A DNA stretch of 64,000 nt from Crossaster papposus (Eukaryota; Echinodermata; Asteroidea; Velatida; Solasteridae): positions 558,001 through 622,000 of the forward strand of contig JBAIAA010000743.1 in the NCBI GenBank assembly GCA_037893245.1. The letters are read 5' to 3'. Both the position numbers and the translations under genes were made by a program. The notes beneath the pieces were generated by a model. That model ran no database searches. It was not told where the DNA came from and saw only the letters and a list, made by a program, of their open reading frames with translations. Numbering within the stretch: position 1 is the stretch's first letter; each line of letters starts with the position of its first letter. Shown here piece by piece: positions 27,101 to 37,965 of this stretch.

Positions 27101-30100
27101 TGGAAAAGAATATGCGTGTATACACGCAAACTGGTTAATAAGCTACTGTACTCCAATGCTTTATGACAGAGGCATATTACATTACATGTACTTCATTGAT
27201 CTACCGCTGCAACTTGTGAACTTGACTGACTTGTGATTGACTTGCGACTGACTTGTGATTGACTTGCGACTGACTTGCGACTGTCTTGATAACTACACCA
27301 AGAGTCTTCTTACTTGTTGTTGCCATAGCCCACCATAGAGTAAGACTTGCCAGAACCAGTTTGACCATAGGCAAACAGGGAACAGTTAAAACCTGGAAAA
27401 AAATGACAAAGAAATGCTGAAGAAAGCTACTCATAGTCTTACTCGTACTCAAAAACTAGGGTTAGGATTAGGGTTAGAGTTTGGGTTAGGGTATAACATA
27501 GGGTATATTTGGTATAAATGACAACCCAGGAATGTAATTGTGGTTAAAATAAGATAATTTGGAAAGTAGTTTTTGACGGTCAACACATTTTGTACAGGAG
27601 AACAAAGAGATGTCTCCACACAGGAATACAACAATTTTGGGATGTGTGTGTGCACACAAATGTTTGCCCATTTTGGTGTTTACAAGTACAGTCCATCAAT
27701 TTGTAACCTCGTGCTAGTCTATGAGAAACTTTGGTTGTGCTGTTGAACAATCTGTAGCTCCTCAAGATTAGGGGGTCATGAAGGGATGAAGTCAACTGTG
27801 GATGTTTATATACATAAGCCCATTAGAGCCAGGTACAGTGTGTACTTCTTTCTCGGTGTGTTTATCTTTCGCGGTGGTGCGTTTCTCTTTTATATGGTAG
27901 CTCATCTCTCTTTCAAAATGTGTGGTCGCTCTCTTTCAAGGGGGCAAGTCCATTGTATTTCTCATTTATTGCGATTAAGTGGCGGTCGCGCCATACTAAG
28001 TCACAATAATTATGTCGCGGCCGCTACTTAATCGCATTGAAATGACAAATACTTCTCTGTAAAAAATTGACTTGCCCCTTGAGACCACACGTTCTGAACA
28101 AGAGATGAGCTACTGTGAAAGAGAAAAGAACCACCGCAAAAGAGAAACAAACCACCGCGAAAGAGAACTACACCTCAGTGAAGGAGAAAGAAGTAACGGG
28201 CTTCCGTATTTTTTACCTTGGAAGGCATTGTCCAAGACACCCTGGCCGAGATTGTTGAAGACGTCCTGCTGGGATGCATAGTTACTATCGGGGTCGGCCA
28301 GGAGTATACCATCGTCTTGCTCTGTGAAGCCGTCATGTGACCTGCAAGCGTGAATGAGATCCGAGTGCAGGAAGGCGTCAAAGCATGGCACAACACTTGA
28401 CCGAATATTTGCCAATCGAGTTTAACATAAGCCAGCTGCCATCCTCGCAGGTCAAAAGTAACAATTACTATACCTCATACATATTCATGATCGAGAGCCA
28501 CATTCTCATTGGTCTCTTCACGATCACGTGTCAGCTGTAATTTTCGCTGTTTGCCAAGCGCGCATGGGTAGTATATACACGTGCGTAATAGACTAGCACA
28601 TGGGTACCTGGTGCAATCGTGGAACTAGCACATAGTACGATACGTACACGCGAATATCGACCAAGTAGGGTGCTACATAAAAAGATGGCAGCAGACGTAA
28701 ATGTTATTGCCGTTTTCCTGAGCTCCTGACAATGCAACTGAATATGTATGAGGAATAGACGATGTGCCCTCTGACGTCACGTGTTTACATCTGTATTCAA
28801 ATGTGCCCGGCAGTATGCGCACACATCGTGTTTTACATAAAATTTGCTTAAAGAGTGAAATCTCAGGTTAGATCACCTTTGAATTATGTGACCTCTGATG
28901 TCATCTCTTAACCAAATTTATGTAAAACATGATGCGTGCGCATACTACCGGGCACATTTGAATACAGATGTAAACAGAGGGCACATCGTCTATAGTAAAA
29001 CAAATGTTACATGTTGTTCAGGTAGGTCGTCGAAATTAGCTTCCCTCGGTATCGGAAGTTGACAAACTACATGTAGTTCCCTCGGCTTCACTTCAGGAAC
29101 TTTTTTGTTATCTTCCAATACCTCGGGCAGCTAGTAATATCGACTACCCACCCCTCAAATCATGTTAAATCTGCCTGTTTCTTAACCTTTAAAAGCGTCC
29201 ACCTAGTTCAGTTTGGTTTTTACCGAATATATCACCTTTTTTAACCACAAATTATTTTAACATACGTGGGACTGTGGAACTTCGATCCGAAACGGGATCA
29301 GGCCATCTGTGGATACCACACCCTGATAATTTCGCCCTCGCACACGGCGAGCCGGTCGCTGACAGATATTTCTAAACCTTGCTTCTGATGTGTTTATCTG
29401 TCATCCTTATTGAACTCTGGGAAAACTTTCTGTGTATATATACACATCATGGAACATGGTGTTTGTGCCCTTGGGCAAGACACTTAACTACAATTGCCTC
29501 TCTCCACCCAGGAGTATAAATGGGTACCTGTGAGGGTCGAGGCCGATTGAGTGCCTATAAACGGCTGCTGCGTGGTCCAGGGCCTGATGAACGGGGTAAT
29601 AATTGTAAAGCGCTTTGAGATCGTTGATACGATGTAAAGCGCTATATAAGCACGAACATTAACATTAACATCATCCGAGACAATCTGGTTAAATTACAGA
29701 CGGTTTAATGTAAATGATTATCCAACCCATTTTTTTTATTTCTTTTCAAATGTAAAAAGTTAATTCCAAACCCAAACAAGCAAATATGTTTCCAGACAAT
29801 CAACATAAAAAGATACCCGAGTACATGAGGCACGTAAAGTGGTAAGCAATATTACCAACAGAATTCAAAGTCCACATACCAATCAATTGTCACGTACATC
29901 CCTCATCTCCTTGAGTACAGACCTAATTGAAATATCATTCAGGTCGTAAAAGGTCACAAATTGTTTACCCCGCGATAATTTGGGTGATGCAGCTGAAAAT
30001 CGTGTTTAGTTTGGTTGTTTGCTTTCTAGCCATTTAATAACTTGATTTTATTTTTTGGACCCCACGCACTTCTGACTTGGTTGTGCATTAATGCTGAATG

Positions 30101-33100
30101 CTCCGCGGTTTTGAATAATTAAGCTCTGGCATTTAGATTGTTGGTAACGCAAACATGACTATCACAATGTTTTCATTAATCATGGTTTTTCAAGCACCTA
30201 TGCTGTGGTAGTGTGGATCTTTAGGTGTTGTTTATGTGCATCTATGTACATTTTATCTCTGTTTACACTTGTCATGTCTCCATGGCAACACCTGTTGTGT
30301 CATTATTGTTGTTAGCAACAACCAATGGAATTTTGAAAAGTGCTGTACCCGCACATGTGCATGTGGTATAGATTTGCATATGTTTGCTGTGAATTACACA
30401 AAATACATCTGGATCAGGCAAATAATGAGATTCTAAAAGGAGAGTTGTAATGACTCGAGTTAATGACACGACTCAGAATTGAGTCACATTTTTTGCGACT
30501 CGACTTGACTCGACTCCCGATGGGTAATCAACTCGACTCAAATCAAGTCACTGCAGGCGTTTTTTTTAAGTGTAATAGTATTTTTGAATGCAAATTTTAC
30601 TTTTATACTTTTTATGCAAATGTTATTTTGTACTTGCCAGTCAATTTTTGAATACTGATGTATTACTTTAACACTCAACTTAATTATTATTATCAGAAGT
30701 TTTATCTGGCGTAAACTGTTTGTGGCAATGTAACTATCTATAGATCCATTGAGCAAGGACTATTCAATTTCATTCGCAACACATGTAGTGTCATCACGAC
30801 CGGTATCCATTACACATCAATACAATTTGCCATCCATGTCAGGGCACCGGGCCACCGCAACCAAGCAACAAGTACACTTGTGTACGCATCGAATCCCGGT
30901 TGCTATGTACATGTACACACCTGCCACAGTGTACACACCCAAACAGCCTAATGCTGGTGAAATCTGTTAATTGTCTTCCCAGTTTAAGCTCCCACTGTAC
31001 TGTAACACAGACTTCTAGATTCCCCCATATAGTATATGTGACCCACTTCACAATAATGGGTATTATGTCACAAAATAGTGAAATTGAGTTATATACATGG
31101 TTGGAAAGCCCACAGCGTAAGCTTCCAGTTGGTATATAATAGAGCTCCATTCCGTTCTGGAGTTATGACATGTTTTCTTTTGATTACTTCCTTGGAGTTC
31201 AAATTACACAACTGAGAAAACAGGCTTTGAAAAAGCCAGCTTTGTTGTAGAACAACAGAACGATGAACACAAAATGGGCGTGTTTTCCACTTTTATCATC
31301 AAAATCAACATTTCTTTGAATGAAACCTGAAAATATTGGTGTTAAAGATGTCATTAATGGCAAAATATGTAAATCACATTTTGATAAAATGTTTATCCTC
31401 TCAACGTTGAGTAGTCCATTGCATGATAGTGTACAGCGCGACTTAATACCCTTTATTGCAGAGCCGGTCACATATGTTATGGAGCCCTAGTGACTGTATA
31501 CTAATCCCATTGTTATGTTAATCAATTGCACAATGGGGTCGCCCACCCGGTGTTACCTAATCCTAGATGTTCCCTGAAGCATAATATAGTAACTGAACAA
31601 ATTGTCGAAAGTCGACACAAACACACATGTAATAGAATAGGACCGACAATAAAAAATAAAGGATTCAGGACTGTTGGAATTTAATATGAATCAAATAAGT
31701 TAAGAGGGCCTAATATTTCGATCTTAACAAGATCTTCTTCAGAGACAGGATTGTTTTTCACAAACCTCCATCTGAGATGGGTTCAGGCTGGCATCTGTGG
31801 GTGGCACACCCTGATATTTTTGACCTCGCTCGCTGTCTCTGAAGAAGATCTTGTTAAGATCAAAATATTAGGCCCTCTTAACTTATTTAATTTGTATATT
31901 TCAGGTCATTCCAGCCAGTAAGCAGTAAACAGAAATATATCTGTCAGCGGCCGGCTCGCAGCGAGCGAGGCCAGAAATATCAGGGTGTGCCACCCACAGA
32001 TGCCAACCTGAACCCGTCTCGGATTGAGGTTCGTGAAAAAACAATCCTGCGTCTGGGACTGGTCAATGTCAAAATAATCCCGCGAACTGGTTCTAACAAG
32101 AAACCCGCCCTATTTTCTACTAGTTTACCACAGAAAAATTACTAAAAAACTAAACAACCAAATAATAAAAACTAAAGAACTGTGGTACATTCAATTAGCA
32201 ACCATACATGATGTACTCGCTAGATCTGTGCTGAGGTATAATAATAATAATAATTAATATATTTGGAGAGTCCTTACTCGCAGCTGGCTTGCTGAATTGC
32301 AAAGGACGCGGCTACACATGGTCGAGGCGATGGCACGTAATAAAAGGCCAATAAATAAAGGCCAACATTAATGGTAAATGTTGATTTTTGCAAACGGAGG
32401 AAAACCGGAGGACCCCAAGAAAAACCCTCGTGGCAAAGTAGAGAATCATTGACTAACTCTACACACATATATATGGTCCAAGCCATATTGGTGAGAGACG
32501 AGTGCTTTTACACACTTGCCACCCGTGCCACCCAATAGGACCATGAACAATTATTGTGCTTGCAATTTCAGCTACAAGCTTCAAATACCCATTTTGACAG
32601 AAAAATATTCAAGAAAGATATTCGGCCTCACCTAGTCAACAAAATTGAATTCAAGACTATAAGTAACCAGTACTACGGTACATGTAAATATTTACATTGG
32701 CAAAGGCATTACATTTCATGTGGGCCAATAGGCAGAAAAGCCAGTCAACATTTTGGATAGATTTACAGTCATCCGAGCTTTATTTGTTTCCGGTGACTTC
32801 AGTGATATGAATGGTAGTACTAGTAGTTGTACATTTGTTGTATATCGTATTTGGTTGTTTAGAACAATGCAGTGAGTGCCTAAAACCAGTTTGCACCCGG
32901 ATTACTTTCACATTGACTGGGCCCAGGTGCGGAATTGTTTTTCACAAAACCTCAATCTGAGACGGGTTCAGGCTGGCATCTGTGGGTAGCACACCCTGAT
33001 ATTTCTGGCCTCGTTGATCACTGCGAGCCGGTCGCTGACAGATATTTCCGGCCTTGCTTGTAATGTGTTTATCCGTCATCCATGTTGAACTCTAAAAAAC

Positions 33101-36100
33101 CTCAGCAAGTATACACGGGCATCCAACGCGAACTGGTTAAAACTATAGATCAACCCATCACAAAAAAAAAAAATGCTAATTTTTTTTGGTAAATTTGTAT
33201 TCCTGCCACTATTATTTGATATACAACAAACCGCTCAAAAAAAAAAAAAAAAAATGTATTTAGGTAATAAGGCACAAAAGCTATACTTATGGCATACATG
33301 TAATAAGTCCCTTTATCTGTACTTTTAACCTACATGTACATGTATTTAACCAAGCTGTACAGAAAGATTGCACCTCTTATTACAACCTTGTCCCAAAGGC
33401 TTGGATGTCAAACATGCTATAAAATTAGCACGGAAAACAAATTTTGTATGCATGCTTTTTAGTTTGTTCCCTGGCAACTCCAGGCCGAGAGCCAACAGAT
33501 AAAACTATTCTCTTCAGTCAGTTTGGGTTGGGCATCATTTATCACTATATGTTATCAGTCCAATGTGGGAGAACAAAAAAGCTAGACAGATGAACACAAT
33601 GTACATAATGTGACATGTTCCAACGAAACCCGAACAAAGTCGCACAATGTGTTTTATTACAATGTACTCGTGAAGTGATTCTGGGGTGAATTTTACCATT
33701 TTGTAGTTCTACAAAAGACATATTTTCAACACGCGTCAGATTTTGTGGCGGATAGCAGTTGACGTAATATCACGCCCTGACTGCAAAGAGAAAAAAATGC
33801 TCTAGGCGACACAATGTCGGCAAAAACATGTAAATACCGGTGCTAATAAACTACATGTAAGTGTTGGCATCTTGTAGTAGTTGCATTATCAAAACAGTAA
33901 TATTTTACTGAATAAAACAAATTAAAAAATGTTGATGATAAATAATCCCGCCAGTGGTCCTGGTAACTTAAAAATAAACCCAGGGGCGAACTGGTAGGAT
34001 ACACCATTGGTAATTGCTTGAATTATCATGAATGGGTGGATTTGGGGAGTTGTATTTTATAGTAAATACCGTTTAACTGACCTGTTCAAAGTTTACAGTC
34101 ATTGATGCCGAGAAAAGCACGAAAAACAGGGTTTGTTTTCAACCGGCGTTGAGCAGTTATTCTTATGTTATTTTTGTTTTTTTCGCCGGCGATCGCAAAT
34201 TTTTCTTTATACAATTTAATTGTTCGGAATAATTACAGGATATCTAGCGCAATAATTTTGCTGGATGCCTAGAATCATTATTTACTTTCAAATGAGTAAG
34301 ATATTTCTTAATAATTCGGTAGTAAATTTTTTCAATATCTGCAAATGGTGTATCCTACCTTTAATGTTGAAACTATACACAGTATACAGTATTGTCAGTA
34401 TATGTTGAAACAAAATGGGTTTAATTTTCTAAAACTGACTTCTTCTACCTTAGGAAACGACTTAATATTCACCACCCCTTGTGCTAAAAGCTACCATGTT
34501 TGTTTTTTCAGGATCTAGGATATTGAAAGATATGTAGTATCATTGATATTTGTATGTATAGCCCTATCAAACATTTTAACAGCTGATAATATACACAACA
34601 AATCAAAGTCTATATGAAACAAATAACAGAATTTATTACACCAGGTTTACAAAAATAGCACACTTTTCCCCTAAATCCCAATCAATCGGGTTTGTGTGAT
34701 GTTTGAAATCGCTTCTATAAAGTTTACTTACCAGTAGGAGTAATCAAATGTGAACTGAAAAGAAAAAGTGATAATAAAACATAATATTACTTGTGAAGCT
34801 CAATGCAATGTACAGAAATAATTAACTTTTTTTAGTAAAGGTTTTAAAGTTCAAATATAAAGTGGAAATGGATATTTTTATTTTCATATTATTGCAATAT
34901 TAAACTCAGTTTTTCCTTTTTTTCCTGAAATGTATTTCATTATTAAACCCAAACTCCCAGTTACTTTTACTAAAGGAGATGACCGTTTCCATCAAAATCC
35001 ATTACTCTTAGAATATGAGCAGTACTGCACGATGGACAAAATCTATCGAATTTTCCTGGCCCAAGCCCTTCATAATCACGCCAGGCGTGCAGAACCAATC
35101 AATCTACCAAAATGGGGAGGGGATGGATTTCGATAGATTTGTAAAGGTTAGGGGTTAAAAAGAATGTTAGAAGTGTTTAGTGTCCATGCATCCAAACATG
35201 CATCAACTTATTTTTTTGTAAATGAATGGTTTTTTTGGTAGGGGTGTGACCAAATCTTGCTGAATATGTGAGAAATTCTGATAGACCAAAATGGAATATG
35301 ATCAATGCATTGCTGTTACTTTTAATAGCAATAATAACATCTGGAAAGAAAAAAATACTCACTGATTTGGGTTCGTCTCCTGATGAACCAAGTCCATTTA
35401 GTGAGAAAAGATGTATGTAAAAATAAGGAAAGAACGAATGATTAAAATGCATCCCCTACAACAAACTTAACCAAGAATTCATGCGTAAAAACCTACAATG
35501 TACATGAACTGTGACTTTATTTGGGTCAATTTTTTCTTTCCTTTCACAATCACGCCAACTGAGCTGAGAGTGATGAAATGCCCTCCTAATGACTGGATAT
35601 AGTTTGCAAGATTCAATGACCATCTTTACAAAAACAATTGCTGTGAAGTTGGGAAGGGGGGGGGGGGGGGGGGTGGATGGGAACTCTCTGATCAAATGGG
35701 TAGGCTTAAGAAATCACTAGTAAGTGAACGCAGTTACAATCAGGGGCCAATTTCATGGAGCTGCTATAAAGCACAAACATTTGCTTAGCATGAAAATTCT
35801 ACCTTGGCAAAAACAGGATTATGAACCAAATGTTCAGGTGATGTATATTGTTTGTGACTGGTATATTTAGCTGGCTTTTGCTTAGCATGAAAATCACATG
35901 GAGTTTTGGCTGGTAACCTGCTTTTACTGAGCAAGACTTTTGGTGCTAAGCTAATTTTTTGTGCTTAGCAGCTCCATGAAATTGGCCCCAGATATACTAT
36001 GGAGTAAATTGGAGGATATTGCATTTTTTTTGTTTAAATCGGTCACAAAATATGGAAGGTTTAATTTGTTTTAAAGTTGGTTTCGATTCGAATATTTGAT

Positions 36101-37923
36101 TTTCAACATTTAAGACCGAATAGTGGAATTCAAGCCAAATATTTTTAAAAATGGTAAAAAAATGGTCTCAAAACTTGTTTTCGCCACTGTGTAGGCAAAT
36201 TGGACACTGTCAAAGCAGTGTTGAACCCCACTGTTAGAAGGGAAAGCATCTCCCATCTACACGTGTACCAATGTATGAGAGATTCCTCTCACCTGAGCCA
36301 TCAGCACTGTGTAGTTTGGTTGTCGCTCCTTTCATTTCTATGATCAGTTTGGCTCCTCTGTCTTTTTCCCTGTAAAACACAAACAAACAAAATGCATCAA
36401 CATCAACAACCTCTGACCTAGGTCCAATTTCACGGAGCTGCTAAGCACAGAAATTTGCTTAGCATGAAAATTTGTCCTTGGTAAAAACAAGGTTACAGAC
36501 CAAAATTTCACGTGATCTTTATTGTTTTTTATTAATAATCAGCTGGTTTTTTGCTTAGCATGAAAAACACGTAGAATTTTGGCCGCTAACTTGTTTTTAA
36601 TGAGCAAGACTTTTTGTGCTAAGCAAATTTTTGTGCTTAGCAGCTCCGTGAAATTGGCCCCTGATAATTCCCTGAACTCAATAAATTGTCCAGTTTCGTC
36701 TGTAGCATTGGGTCGACAACCATATCAGTTAAACCGATTGTTCTCTTGTAGATTTCCTCAGCATCTACGTGTATGATCACAAAACTGTACAGGTAACCTT
36801 TGCAAACACAACAAACAAAACCACTGAATTATTATGAAATACTTAATTGACTGTACAGGAAAAAAATTTCCAAGCATTTTGTAAAATTACGGCACCTGGT
36901 GTGACGTGGTTTTTTAAGAAATGTGGAATTTTGGTATCAATTTTAAACGATTGCCGGCCGGCAATTGTTGTAAAAACCTGACTATTTTCAAACACTGGCC
37001 CCAATTTATTGAATTTGTCTGAAGGAAGTCAAGGAACCAGACTGCAAGAACCACTCTTTTTTCTTGGTTTTCCAGCTTCTTTGAACACCAAACTTTAAAC
37101 AGGTCAGCGTCACAATATTCACTATAAAATATTAACCCCCTAAACCCATCCATTTTCGAAAACTACAGCAAAAGCAAATGGTGTATACTACCATTAAACA
37201 GTTCATTGGAACAATACTTGCTACAAAATACTAACCCCTAAATCTATTCATTTTACGAAATTATAAGCAAATGTTGTACTGTATGGCTTTAACCAGTTCG
37301 TGCCGGGATTATTAGGAAGTTGACCGGGCCCAGGCGTGGTAATATTGTTTACAAACCTCAATCCGAGCATGGCATATGTGGGTATAGCACACCCTGATAT
37401 TTTCCTGATATGTGAGCCGGTCGCTGACAGATATCCGGCCTTGCTCGTGATTTATTTATTTTTCATCGGTATTGAACTCGGGCAAAACTTGACGTATATC
37501 TCTGTGAGGCCCAAAGACGGTAAAACCTTTTGTTAGAACAAAAACTGTGAAAAGTAGAATTGGTCCCCTTTTCATGTACTCAAATAACGTGATAATGGTG
37601 TCTATTGTTTAGTTTTCTCCTTTTTTGTCTTACATCTGACGCGAACTGGTTAAATTCTGAAACAACTGCAACAGTTTGTACTCTGTACATTCTTTTTGTT
37701 TTTGAAACAAATTTAGGACGAGTCAAACTGGGGTAGAACATTCACAGTTAAAAGTTGACAACGCACCTTGAGTTGAATGGTCGAACTCGTACTGCCACCT
37801 TCACACTGCAAATCAAAGGAAAGAGGAAATTACAACACTGTATTAGTGTGGAAAGCATACAATTTTGTTTGACATGACAACCTGATAATGCTTGCAGTCA
37901 TCTGTAATGTTTCTGTCCAAATT

Positions 37924-37965
<42 letters not shown>

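Noticed and set aside
27464..27500. Telomere-like GGGTTAGG repeats (also 39580)
   Set aside because: Only a few irregular units; an interstitial short repeat, not a telomere.
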